DNA of 10,279 nt from a bacterium (lineage in GTDB: Bacteria; Elusimicrobiota; Elusimicrobia; UBA1565; UBA9628). This document shows positions 1 to 6,756 of this stretch, one piece after another (position 1 is the first letter of the stretch; each line of letters starts with the position of its first letter). Location: assembly GCA_021790955.1 (NCBI GenBank), contig JAJYFI010000028.1, forward strand, positions 1 through 10,279. Reading direction: 5' to 3'. Made by a program: the position numbers and the translations under genes. The notes under the pieces were generated by a model. The model saw only the letters and a program-made list of their open reading frames with translations, was not told where the DNA came from and searched no databases.

Positions 1-1387
1 AGCCGTCGACGACGGCCTCCCCGAGCCCCCGGATGTCCATGCCCGGGCGGGAGGCGAAATGGAGAAGCCGGCGCCTGAGCTGGGCCGGACAGGCGGGGTT
101 GTCGCAGCGAAGCGCCACGAAGCCCTCCTCGCGGGCCAAGGGGCCGCCGCAGGAGGGACAGGACTTGGGCTCGACGACCCGGCGAAAATCCTTCTTTCTC
201 TCCTCGAGGGCGACGCCTACGATGTGGGGGATCACCTCCCCCGCGCGCTCAAGCCACACCGCGTCGCCGATGCGCAGGTCGAGCCTCTTGATCTCGTCGA
301 AATTGTGGAGCGTGGCCGAACGGACGGTGACCCCCGAGCAGAAAACGGGCTTGAGCTTCGCGACCGGGGTCACGATCCCCGTGCGGCCGACGGAGAACTC
401 GACGTCGAGGAGCTCGGTCTTGACCGCCTCGGCCGGATACTTGACCGCCAAAGCCCAGCGCGGGCTCTTGGCGGTCTCGCCCAGCTCCGAGCGGAGCTTG
501 AAGGAGTCGACCTTCACCACGATGCCGTCCGCGGCGAAGCCGAGCTTCGGCAGGATCTTCGATTTGAAGTCGCGGTAGACCGCCGCCGCCTCGTCGATCG
601 TCCCCGCGGTCCAGACGGGCTCCGGCACCGGGAGCCCCATCTCCCCCAGGCGGCGCAGGAAATCCTGCTGGCTCTCCGGAACGCGGCTCCCCCGCCAGAC
701 CCCGTAGGAATGGGCGAAAAAGCGCAGCCGACGGCGCCCCGTGATCGAGGGATCCTTTTGGCGCAGGGAGCCCGCCGCGCAGTTGCGGGCGTTGACGAAG
801 GGCTCGCGGCCGGCCGCGATCTCCTCGTCGTTGATCTTCCCGAAGTCCTCGTCGCGAAGGAAGACCTCGCCCCGGACCTCCAAGACCTCCGGAAAGCCGG
901 ATTTGAGGCCTTTGGGGACGGATCTCATCGCGAGCACGTTGGCCGTCACGTCCTCTCCGGTCTCCCCGTCCCCGCGCGTCGCGGCGCCCACGAGTTCGCC
1001 CTTCTCGAACGTCAGCGCGCAGGAAAGCCCGTCGATCTTGGGCTCGATGACGTAATGGATGGGAACCTGGCGCTTGAGAAAGCGCTTGAGCTTCTCCTCC
1101 CATCCCCGGAGATCCGCCTCCGAAAAACCATTGTCGAGGGAGAGCATGGGAATGGCGTGGCGCACGGGCCTGAAGGCCGCGCTGGGCCGGCCCCCGACCT
1201 TGCGCGTCGGGGATTCCGACGCGCGGGCCTCGGGGTATTCGTCCTCGAGGGCCCTGAGGCGGAGGACGAGGGCGTCGTAGACGCTGTCCGGGACGGCCGG
1301 CCGGTCCTCCTCGTAATAAAGCCTGTCGAGCCGGCGGATCTCCCGCCTAAGCTTCTCGATGTCCTGGAGAATGCTCTTCGGGATCAC
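1..1387 (-). CDS. ligA: NAD+-dependent DNA ligase LigA (3' part cut by window edge)
   Basis: This enzyme seals nicks in duplex DNA during replication and repair, using NAD+ to form a ligase-adenylate. About 462 residues are present from the N-terminus. The N-terminal Ia domain includes a YYEEDRP-like stretch. The adenylation domain carries the nucleotidyl-transferase motif EPKIDGLS with the AMP-accepting lysine at Lys117 (Lys115 in E. coli), followed by an OB fold. A four-cysteine zinc finger (Cys410, Cys413, Cys428, Cys433) is complete. The helix-hairpin-helix region has just begun at the left edge; the rest of it and the BRCT domain lie outside the window. The GTG at 1385-1387 is chosen because it places Lys117 correctly and no ATG or GTG lies in frame close by. 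It overlaps the end of nusB by 41 bp and has no clear Shine-Dalgarno site, so translation is probably coupled to nusB. Family assignment is certain; the exact start is likely. Confidence 0.96.
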   Translation of the reverse strand, partial: MIPKSILQDIEKLRREIRRLDRLYYEEDRPAVPDSVYDALVLRLRALEDEYPEARASESPTRKVGGRPSAAFRPVRHAIPMLSLDNGFSEADLRGWEEKLKRFLKRQVPIHYVIEPKIDGLSCALTFEKGELVGAATRGDGETGEDVTANVLAMRSVPKGLKSGFPEVLEVRGEVFLRDEDFGKINDEEIAAGREPFVNARNCAAGSLRQKDPSITGRRRLRFFAHSYGVWRGSRVPESQQDFLRRLGEMGLPVPEPVWTAGTIDEAAAVYRDFKSKILPKLGFAADGIVVKVDSFKLRSELGETAKSPRWALAVKYPAEAVKTELLDVEFSVGRTGIVTPVAKLKPVFCSGVTVRSATLHNFDEIKRLDLRIGDAVWLERAGEVIPHIVGVALEERKKDFRRVVEPKSCPSCGGPLAREEGFVALRCDNPACPAQLRRRLLHFASRPGMDIRGLGEAVVDG

Positions 1388-1802
1388 GCTTCGTCGCTCT
1401 GATCTTGTCGAGGATGCCGTTGATGAATTTCGTCGACTCCTCGGTCGAGTACTTGCGGGCGATCTCGATCGCTTCGTTGATCGCGGAAACCTTGGGGGCG
1501 TCTCCATGGAGGAGTTCGTAGGCGGCGAGGCGCAGGATGTTCCTGTCGACGACCGCCATGCGGTCGATCTTCCAATTCTTGGCGGCGGCCTCGATCGCCC
1601 TGTCGATCTCCTTGCGCTTCCTGATCGCGCCCACCACGAGAGACTCGGCGAAAGCGGCCTTCGACTCCTCCTCGGCGGCCCTCTTCTCGTCGACCGCTTC
1701 GGGCCGGACGGCCCGCAAGGCCTGCTTCGCCGCAAGCCCCGACGAATCGACCAAATAGAGGGCCTTGAGGGCCCACTCCCGCGCGTCGCGACGCTTACCC
1801 AC
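1347..1802 (-). CDS. nusB: Transcription antitermination factor NusB
   Basis: NusB is a small all-helical RNA-binding protein. With NusE (ribosomal protein S10) it binds boxA RNA and supports antitermination of rRNA transcription. The 151-residue product has the usual family length. It shows the N-terminal RxxAxxALY helix (REWALKALYLVD), the central IDRAIEAAAKNWKIDRMAVVDR segment (seen in two adjoining stretches), and the highly conserved C-terminal half containing NILRLAAYELL, INEAIEIARKYS and KFINGILDKI. The start is a GTG at 1800-1802 that overlaps the ribH stop by 8 bp. No strong Shine-Dalgarno site is visible; a GAGG lies about 15 nt upstream. A ribH-nusB pair is very common in bacteria. 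Continuing into ligA with a 41-bp overlap is less usual. Confidence 0.96.
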   Translation of the reverse strand: MGKRRDAREWALKALYLVDSSGLAAKQALRAVRPEAVDEKRAAEEESKAAFAESLVVGAIRKRKEIDRAIEAAAKNWKIDRMAVVDRNILRLAAYELLHGDAPKVSAINEAIEIARKYSTEESTKFINGILDKIRATKRDPEEHSPGHREA

Positions 1803-2235
1803 GGTCCGGTGCGCCGAACCTCAACATCTCGATGGCGCTCTCGGCGGCCTCGCGGCCCCGGTCGAGGCTTCCCCGAGTGCGCGCCATGGCCTGCCTGAGA
1901 TTGCCGACGGTGATGACGCCGAGGAGCACCGGCACCCGGGTCTTAAGGGAAACGTCCTGAAGGGCCTCGAACACCGCGCTCGAAAGATGGCGGTTCTGCG
2001 GGGTCTCCCCCTGGACGATCGCGCCCAAGGCGATCACCGCCCGACAGCGACCCGAAAGCGCCTCCTCCTGGACGGCCCAAGGGATCTCCCAACTGCCGGG
2101 CACCCGCACCACGCGCAGCTTCGAACGGGGAATGCCCCCCGCTTCCAAGGTCCTAAGGCAGCTCGCCAGGAGGCGCGAGGCGACCTCCTCATTGAAGCGC
2201 GAGCAGACGACCGAGATCGCTCCTCTTTCCTTCAC
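1795..2235 (-). CDS. ribH: 6,7-dimethyl-8-ribityllumazine synthase (divergent active site)
   Basis: This enzyme condenses 5-amino-6-ribitylamino-uracil with 3,4-dihydroxy-2-butanone 4-phosphate to give the riboflavin precursor lumazine; the family forms pentamers or 60-mers. The product is 146 residues with the GTG at 2233-2235. That start overlaps the ribBA stop as GTGA and sits 7 nt after a GAGGAGG site. An upstream ATG at 2259 would give 154 residues but has no comparable ribosome site. Visible motifs are RFN (Phe14, Asn15) for ring binding, VPGSWEIP, ALGAIVQGETP for the phosphate/butanone site, and PVLLGVITV. Oddities: the position after GETP, normally the catalytic His (His88 in B. subtilis), is Gln80. 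The usual ERAGTKAGNKG phosphate loop is also rewritten as ARTRGSLDRGRE. Context and fold leave little doubt about the family; full activity is inferred. Confidence 0.93.
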   Translation of the reverse strand: MKERGAISVVCSRFNEEVASRLLASCLRTLEAGGIPRSKLRVVRVPGSWEIPWAVQEEALSGRCRAVIALGAIVQGETPQNRHLSSAVFEALQDVSLKTRVPVLLGVITVGNLRQAMARTRGSLDRGREAAESAIEMLRFGAPDRG

Positions 2236-3461
2236 GGCAGGGCCTCCTCGGCGAGCCAATGCCCGAGTTTCCGGCGCTTGGTCTCAAGATAGCGCCGCGT
2301 GTGCGGCGTCGGCGGCATGGCGATGGGAACGCGCTCGACCACCTTGAGCCCGTAGCCCTCGATGCCGATGATTTTGCGGGGATTATTCGTGAGGATGCGG
2401 ATCGTCGAGAGGCCCAAATCCGCCAGAATTTGAGCGCCGATGCCGTACTCGCGAAGATCGGGCTTGAAACCCAGAGCCAGGTTGGCCTCGACGGTATCAA
2501 GGCCTCGGTCCTGCAGGGCGTAGGCGCGCAGCTTGTTCAAAAGGCCGATGCCGCGCCCTTCCTGAAAAAGGTAGAGGAGCGCCCCGCGTCGCGCCTCGGC
2601 GATCTGCTTCAAGGCGGCGCCGAGCTGCTGGCCGCAGTCGCAGCGCGCGGAGAAAAGGGCGTCCCCCGTCACGCAGGAGCTGTGGACCCGCACCAGGACG
2701 TTTTTGGCGCCCGCCACGTCCCCCCTCACCATGGCCACGTGCTGCTTGCCGGAAAGGCTCTCTTGGTAAAGATGGATCGTGAACTCCCCGAAGTGGGTGG
2801 GGAAGCGGGCCGACGCCATGCGCTCGACGAGCCTCTCTTTGGAGAGGCGGTAGCTGATGAGATCGCGGATCGTGACGATCTTGAGCCCGTGCTGCCTCGA
2901 GAGCCTCCATAACTCCGGGACCCTCGCCATCCGTCCGGATTTTCCCAAAATCTCGCAGATGACCCCCGCGGGCTTGAGCCCCGCCAGCCGCGCGAGGTCC
3001 ACCGCGGCCTCGGTGTGTCCGGCCCGCACGAGCACGCCTCCCTCGCGGGATCGCAGCGGAAAGATATGGCCGGGCCGGATAAGGTCGTCGGGCTTCGTTT
3101 TGGGATCGATGAGGGCCTTGATCGTCGCCGCGCGGTCGTGGGCGGAGATGCCGGTGGTGGTCCCGCGGCGGGCGTCGACCGAGACGGAGAAGGCGGTATC
3201 GCGGCCCGAGGCCGTCGCGTTCACGGCGGAAGGATCCACCATGGCGTGCAGGCGCAGCTCGTCGAGCCTTTCAGGCCGCATCGGGACGCAGATGAGCCCC
3301 CGGCCGTGATGGGCCATGAAGTTGACCGCCTTTTCCCCGGCCTTCTCGGCCGCGATCACGAAGTCGCCCTCGTTTTCTCGGTAGGGGTCGTCGACGACGA
3401 TCACCATGCGCCCGCGGCGGATGTCGCGGATCGCCGACTCGATCGAGTCGAGCTTAAGCAC
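2232..3461 (-). CDS. ribBA: Bifunctional 3,4-DHBP synthase / GTP cyclohydrolase II
   Basis: The protein feeds both branches of riboflavin synthesis. The N-terminal RibB domain (about residues 5-205) turns ribulose 5-phosphate into 3,4-dihydroxy-2-butanone 4-phosphate. The C-terminal RibA domain (about 208-400) opens GTP to the pyrimidine precursor. RibB motifs: DDPYRENEGD (metal-site residues from Glu29), FMAHHGRGLICVPM, TTTGISAHDRA, RPGHIFPLR and GHTEAAVDL. RibA motifs: the zinc ligands Cys263, Cys274 and Cys276 in SSCVTGDALFSARCDC, QEGRGIGLLNKLRAYALQD, DTVEAN, the proposed acid/base and nucleophile pair Asp335 and Arg337, and LTNNPRK. Phe299 stands where E. coli RibA has Arg just before QEGR. 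The GTG at 3459-3461 overlaps the ribE stop by 8 bp and has a weak GGGGG site 7 nt upstream; this start gives 409 residues. An ATG at 3497 adds 12 residues but has no ribosome site and does not match the family N-terminus. Confidence 0.96.
   Translation of the reverse strand: MLKLDSIESAIRDIRRGRMVIVVDDPYRENEGDFVIAAEKAGEKAVNFMAHHGRGLICVPMRPERLDELRLHAMVDPSAVNATASGRDTAFSVSVDARRGTTTGISAHDRAATIKALIDPKTKPDDLIRPGHIFPLRSREGGVLVRAGHTEAAVDLARLAGLKPAGVICEILGKSGRMARVPELWRLSRQHGLKIVTIRDLISYRLSKERLVERMASARFPTHFGEFTIHLYQESLSGKQHVAMVRGDVAGAKNVLVRVHSSCVTGDALFSARCDCGQQLGAALKQIAEARRGALLYLFQEGRGIGLLNKLRAYALQDRGLDTVEANLALGFKPDLREYGIGAQILADLGLSTIRILTNNPRKIIGIEGYGLKVVERVPIAMPPTPHTRRYLETKRRKLGHWLAEEALP
2243..2249 (-). 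promoter_or_regulatory. Strong ribosome binding site for ribH
   Basis: The minus strand reads GAGGAGG, a near-perfect Shine-Dalgarno sequence, 7 nt before the GTG at 2235. It lies inside the last codons of ribBA and decides the start of ribH in favour of the GTG over the upstream ATG at 2259. It contrasts with the genes at the head of transcription units in this window, which lack such sites. Confidence 0.8.
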
Positions 3462-4050
3462 GAACGAGCCCCCGGCTCTCCAGGATCGAGAAAACATAGC
3501 GGCCGATGAGATCGGCCTCCAAATTGACCCGTTCCCTCGATCGGCGGGATCCCAAATTGGTCGCCGAAAGGGTTTCCGGGATGAGCGCCGCCTCGAAATA
3601 ATCGTCCCCGACGCCGCTCACCGTGAGGCTCACCCCGTCCACCGCGACCGACCCTTTTTCCGCGACCAGCCCCCGAAGGCGCTCCGGAAGCGCCACCCGC
3701 AAACGGGCGAATCCTCCCGCCATGCGCTCGATTTCGAGGATCGGCGCGCAGGCGTCGACGTGCCCGCTCACGAGATGGCCCCCGAGGGGGTCTCCCATCT
3801 TGAGCGAAGGCTCGCAGTTGACCCGGTCGCCCTTCTTGAGCGCGGCCAGGTTCGTCCGGGAGAAAGTCTCCGGGCTCACGTCGAAGCCCAATTGGCCCGG
3901 ACGCTTCCGGGCGACGGTGAGGCAGACGCCGTTGACCGCGAGGCTCGACCCGATTTTGAATCTGCCCGCCGCTCCGGAGACCGCAAGCCCTATCGAGCGG
4001 GCGTCGATCGACGCGACCCGCGCCATATGCGAGATGAGGCCCGTGAACAC
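3454..4050 (-). CDS. ribE: Riboflavin synthase (alpha subunit type)
   Basis: Riboflavin synthase dismutates two molecules of 6,7-dimethyl-8-ribityllumazine to riboflavin and the pyrimidine that RibH recycles; the family is trimeric. The 198-residue product shows the tandem lumazine-binding barrels typical of the family. The first barrel (about 1-95) begins with the near-invariant MFTGLI and contains VNGVCLTV and FDVSPETFSRTNL. The second (about 98-190) contains GHLVSGHVD, GSVAVDGVSLTV, FEAALIPETLSATNL and VNLEADLIGRY. The MFTGLI N-terminus fixes the start at the GTG 4048-4050. The gene heads the rib operon. A sigma70-like promoter lies directly upstream, with its -10 element ending only 6 nt before the GTG. 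I see no FMN riboswitch. Called ribE in E. coli-style nomenclature (ribB in B. subtilis). Confidence 0.96.
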   Translation of the reverse strand: MFTGLISHMARVASIDARSIGLAVSGAAGRFKIGSSLAVNGVCLTVARKRPGQLGFDVSPETFSRTNLAALKKGDRVNCEPSLKMGDPLGGHLVSGHVDACAPILEIERMAGGFARLRVALPERLRGLVAEKGSVAVDGVSLTVSGVGDDYFEAALIPETLSATNLGSRRSRERVNLEADLIGRYVFSILESRGLVRA

Positions 4051-4086
4051 GGCCTCATTCTATTCAATAAAGGCCGCGGCTGTCAG
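4051..4086 (-). promoter_or_regulatory. Predicted sigma70-type promoter of the rib operon
   Basis: On the minus strand CTGACA (4086-4081) and TAGAAT (4062-4057) each match the -35 and -10 consensus at five of six positions. They are separated by 18 nt. Only GAGGCC lies between the -10 and the GTG start of ribE, so transcription should begin at or next to the G of the start codon. The GAGG is too close to the start (2 nt) to act as a normal ribosome site. The hexamers are seen directly; promoter activity and the leaderless start are inferred. Confidence 0.6.
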
Positions 4087-4123
4087 GCCGGCCGCGGGCA
4101 AGTCCTCTCGCGCCGCGCGCGCC

Positions 4124-4160
4124 TTGCGTCTCGACGGCCGGCCCTGTTAGACTAACGTGT
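4124..4160 (+). promoter_or_regulatory. Predicted promoter of glgP (extended -10)
   Basis: TGTTAGACT (4145-4153) fits an extended -10 element (TG, one base, then TAGACT, matching TATAAT at four of six). A poor -35-like TTGCGT lies at 4124-4129, 18 nt upstream of the hexamer. The -10 ends 7 nt before the ATG at 4161, and no Shine-Dalgarno sequence lies between, so a leaderless glgP transcript is predicted. The element sits within an 11-bp inverted repeat, GTTAGACTAAC (4146-4156), which could be an operator. Weaker than the facing ribE promoter. Confidence 0.45.
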
Positions 4161-6707
4161 ATGGACACAGGGAATCCTCCTTGGGCTCACCCCATGCGGC
4201 GCCGAGGCGACATCAAGGGCGCTGAACTCCTTAGGGAACTCGCTCTCGACGTGCGATGGTCGTGGAATCACGCGGCCGACGTGATCTGGGAGCGCCTGGA
4301 CCCCGCGCTCTGGAGAATGACGCACAATCCCTGGCTGCTTCTCCAGACGATCTCGCAAGATCGGCTGCGCGCGGCGCTATCCGATCCGGCCTTTCGCAAG
4401 AAGCTGTCGGAGCTCGCCAAGGCCCGCCGCAGCGATGCTTTTTCCCCCGCCTGGTTTCAAAAGGCCTATCCAGGCTCCGATCTCTCCTCTGTGGCCTATT
4501 TCAGCATGGAATTCATGCTCAGCGAGGCCCTCCCCGTCTACTCGGGAGGGCTTGGCAACGTGGCGGGGGACCAGCTCAAGTCCGCGGGCGATCTCGGATT
4601 GCCGGTCACGGGCGTGGGCCTTCTCTATCAACGCGGCTACTTCCGTCAGGCGATCGACGGAGACGGCTTCCAGCAGGCCTACTACCCCTACAACGATCCC
4701 GGCCAGCTCCCCGTTAGCCCCATGCGCGAGCCCGACGGCGAATGGCTGCGCCTCTTGATTCCGCTTCCGGGCTTCCCGCTGTGGCTGCGCGCCTGGGAAG
4801 TCCGAGTCGGGCGGGTCCGCCTTCTTCTTCTGGATTCAAACGACCCCGCCAATCATCCCGCGCACCGCAGCATCACCAGCGAGCTTTACGGCGGGGGGCC
4901 GGAGCTGCGCTTGAAGCAGGAGATGATCCTCGGCTTGGGCGGCTGGCGTCTTCTGCGGGCCGCGGGCCTTAATCCGGAGGTCTGCCACTTAAACGAGGGC
5001 CACGCGGCCTTCGCGATCCTCGAGCGCGCCAGGGACTTTATGGAGGAGAGCGGGCGATCCTTCGAGACGGCCCTGACCGTGACGCGGGCGGGAAATCTTT
5101 TCACGACGCACACGGCCGTGCCGGCGGGATTCGACCGCTTCCCGCCGTCCCTGGTGGCGGGCTTTCTCGGCCCTTACGCGGAAAAGAAGCTGGGCATCTC
5201 CCTTAAAGATTTTTTGGCCCTGGGCCGCCAGAACCCCGATGACGAATCGGAGTCGTTCAATATGGCCTATCTGGCCGTCCGAGGCAGCGGCGCGGTCAAC
5301 GGCGTCAGCAGCCTGCACGGCGAAGTGAGCCGCCGGATCTTCCAGCCTCTTTTCCCGCGCTGGCCCCAGAGCGAGGTGCCGGTCGGGCATGTGACGAATG
5401 GCGTCCACATGAGGAGCTGGGACTCGGCCCATGCCGACAAGCTCTGGTCCGAGATCGGCGGCAAGGAGCGCTGGCGCTCGGAAACAGAAGAAATCGCGGG
5501 CGCCATACGCCGGATTCCCGACGCCAAGCTTTGGGAGATGCGGTCGGCCACCCGCAAGTCCTTGGTCGAATATGCCCGGGAGCGCTTGTCGCTGAATCTG
5601 ACCCTGTCGGGAGCGCCGCGTCAGGAAGTCGAGAGGGCCAAGCGCCTCTTCGACCCCGAAGCCCTGACGATCGGTTTCGCCCGCCGATTCGCGGCCTACA
5701 AGAGGCCCAATCTTCTGCTGAGCGATCCCGAGCGGCTGGCGAGGCTCCTCGGCGACCCCCGCCGTCCGGTGCAGCTCATCATCGCGGGCAAGGCCCATCC
5801 CGCCGACGAGCCCGGGCAGGCCCTGATCCGCGAATGGATCCGATTCATCCGGCGTCCAGAAGTACGCGAACACGCCGTTTTCCTGAGTGATTACGACATG
5901 CTCCTCACCGAGAGGCTCGTCCAGGGCGTGGACGTCTGGATCAATACCCCCCGAAGGCCATGGGAGGCCAGCGGCACGAGCGGCATGAAGGTGCTCGTCA
6001 ACGGCGGCCTTAACTGCTCCGTGTTGGACGGCTGGTGGGCCGAGGCTTACGCCCCCGAGCTCGGCTGGTCTCTGGGCGACGGCGTGGAGCACGACGACGA
6101 CCCTTCCTGGGACGCGGCGGACGCCAAGGCCCTCTACGACACCCTGGAGCGGGAAATCATCCCCGGCTTCTATGACAGGGGCCGCGACGGCATCCCCGCC
6201 GCATGGATCTCGCGCATCCGGGAGAGCATGGCGCGACTGACGTCCCAGTATTCGACGAAACGTTCCGTCCGGGAATACGCGGAGCGCCACTACCTGCCCG
6301 CCGCCTCGGCCTACCTCAGGCGCGCCCGGGAGGCAGGAGCGCTGGGGGAGCGCCTCGCTTCGTGGCGAAGGGAGCTTGAAAGACAATGGGGCCTGCTCCG
6401 CTTCGGCGCCCGCTCGGTCCGCACGAGCGGCGCACGCCACGACTTCGAGATCGAGGTCCATCTGGGCGATCTCGACGCCTCCTGGATCGGCGTCGAGCTT
6501 TACGCCGAGCCCCGCGGCGGCCTCCGGCCTTTTTGCGCGGAAATGGAGCGGGCCCGCGAGCTCCAGGGAGAGACCGGGCGGAACATCTACCGCGCCTCGG
6601 TGCCGGCGGATCGCCCGGCGACGGATTACACGGCGCGCGTCGTTCCGCGTTTTACCGAGGCCGCCGTGCCTCTTGAGAACTGCCGCATCCTCTGGCAAGA
6701 AATCTAG
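4161..6707 (+). CDS. glgP: Alpha-glucan (glycogen/maltodextrin) phosphorylase, GT35 family
   Basis: This PLP enzyme cleaves terminal alpha-1,4 bonds of glycogen or maltodextrin with phosphate, releasing glucose 1-phosphate in the cytoplasm. The 848-residue product belongs to the long-form alpha-glucan phosphorylases known from Thermus, Thermotoga and Actinobacteria rather than the E. coli GlgP/MalP type. An N-terminal helical DUF3417-like domain (about 12-110) contains the LALDVRWSWNHAADVIWERL pattern. The catalytic GT-B body follows, with YFSMEFMLSEALPVYSGGLG, the HLNEGHAAF stretch (His276 to Phe284), VTNGVH, RRFAAYKRP (Lys514) and the PLP site EASGTSGMK with the Schiff-base lysine at Lys610. 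The last 100 or so residues resemble the beta-rich C-terminal extension of this subfamily. The ATG at 4161 follows a predicted -10 element directly. An alternative ATG at 4194 also lacks a ribosome site. Probably co-transcribed with the ACT gene 49 bp downstream. Confidence 0.95.
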   Translation: MDTGNPPWAHPMRRRGDIKGAELLRELALDVRWSWNHAADVIWERLDPALWRMTHNPWLLLQTISQDRLRAALSDPAFRKKLSELAKARRSDAFSPAWFQKAYPGSDLSSVAYFSMEFMLSEALPVYSGGLGNVAGDQLKSAGDLGLPVTGVGLLYQRGYFRQAIDGDGFQQAYYPYNDPGQLPVSPMREPDGEWLRLLIPLPGFPLWLRAWEVRVGRVRLLLLDSNDPANHPAHRSITSELYGGGPELRLKQEMILGLGGWRLLRAAGLNPEVCHLNEGHAAFAILERARDFMEESGRSFETALTVTRAGNLFTTHTAVPAGFDRFPPSLVAGFLGPYAEKKLGISLKDFLALGRQNPDDESESFNMAYLAVRGSGAVNGVSSLHGEVSRRIFQPLFPRWPQSEVPVGHVTNGVHMRSWDSAHADKLWSEIGGKERWRSETEEIAGAIRRIPDAKLWEMRSATRKSLVEYARERLSLNLTLSGAPRQEVERAKRLFDPEALTIGFARRFAAYKRPNLLLSDPERLARLLGDPRRPVQLIIAGKAHPADEPGQALIREWIRFIRRPEVREHAVFLSDYDMLLTERLVQGVDVWINTPRRPWEASGTSGMKVLVNGGLNCSVLDGWWAEAYAPELGWSLGDGVEHDDDPSWDAADAKALYDTLEREIIPGFYDRGRDGIPAAWISRIRESMARLTSQYSTKRSVREYAERHYLPAASAYLRRAREAGALGERLASWRRELERQWGLLRFGARSVRTSGARHDFEIEVHLGDLDASWIGVELYAEPRGGLRPFCAEMERARELQGETGRNIYRASVPADRPATDYTARVVPRFTEAAVPLENCRILWQEI

Positions 6708-6709
6708 CC

Positions 6710-6728
6710 TTGGGCCTGCTGGCCCCAA
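6710..6728 (+). other. Hairpin between glgP and the ACT gene
   Basis: TTGGGCC (6710-6716) can pair with GGCCCCAA (6721-6728) around a TGCT loop, giving a 7-bp stem with one bulged C, three bases after the glgP stop. No run of T follows, so it is not a classic intrinsic terminator. It might slow 3' decay or partly attenuate readthrough into the downstream gene. Confidence 0.35.
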
Positions 6729-6745
6729 TGTTGCGAAGAGCCATT

Positions 6746-6751
6746 TGAGGA
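6746..6751 (+). promoter_or_regulatory. Ribosome binding site for the ACT gene
   Basis: TGAGGA, with the core GAGG at 6747-6750, lies 6 nt before the ATG at 6757. This is a normal Shine-Dalgarno arrangement and supports that start codon for the small downstream gene. Confidence 0.7.
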
Positions 6752-6756
6752 ATGCC

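Noticed and set aside
59..1402. 447-codon open frame on the plus strand opposite ligA and the end of nusB
   Set aside because: It lies wholly antisense to a clearly recognised LigA and NusB, and its product is a low-complexity Arg/Ala/Leu/Asp mix typical of shadow frames in GC-rich DNA.
2236..2259. Upstream ATG extending RibH by 8 residues
   Set aside because: The GTG at 2235 has a GAGGAGG site 7 nt upstream and a GTGA overlap with the ribBA stop; the ATG has neither.
3462..3497. Upstream ATG extending RibBA by 12 residues
   Set aside because: It has no ribosome site, runs deep into ribE and does not match the RibB N-terminus. The GTG at 3461 fits the 8-bp overlap pattern of the operon.
3406..4155. 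249-codon plus-strand open frame across ribE
   Set aside because: It overlaps RibE entirely and reads as an Arg-rich antisense shadow. RibE has the diagnostic MFTGLI start and two lumazine-binding barrels.
6710..6728. Hairpin after glgP as an intrinsic terminator
   Set aside because: The stem is plausible but no T run follows, and the ACT gene downstream on the same strand has no obvious promoter of its own.
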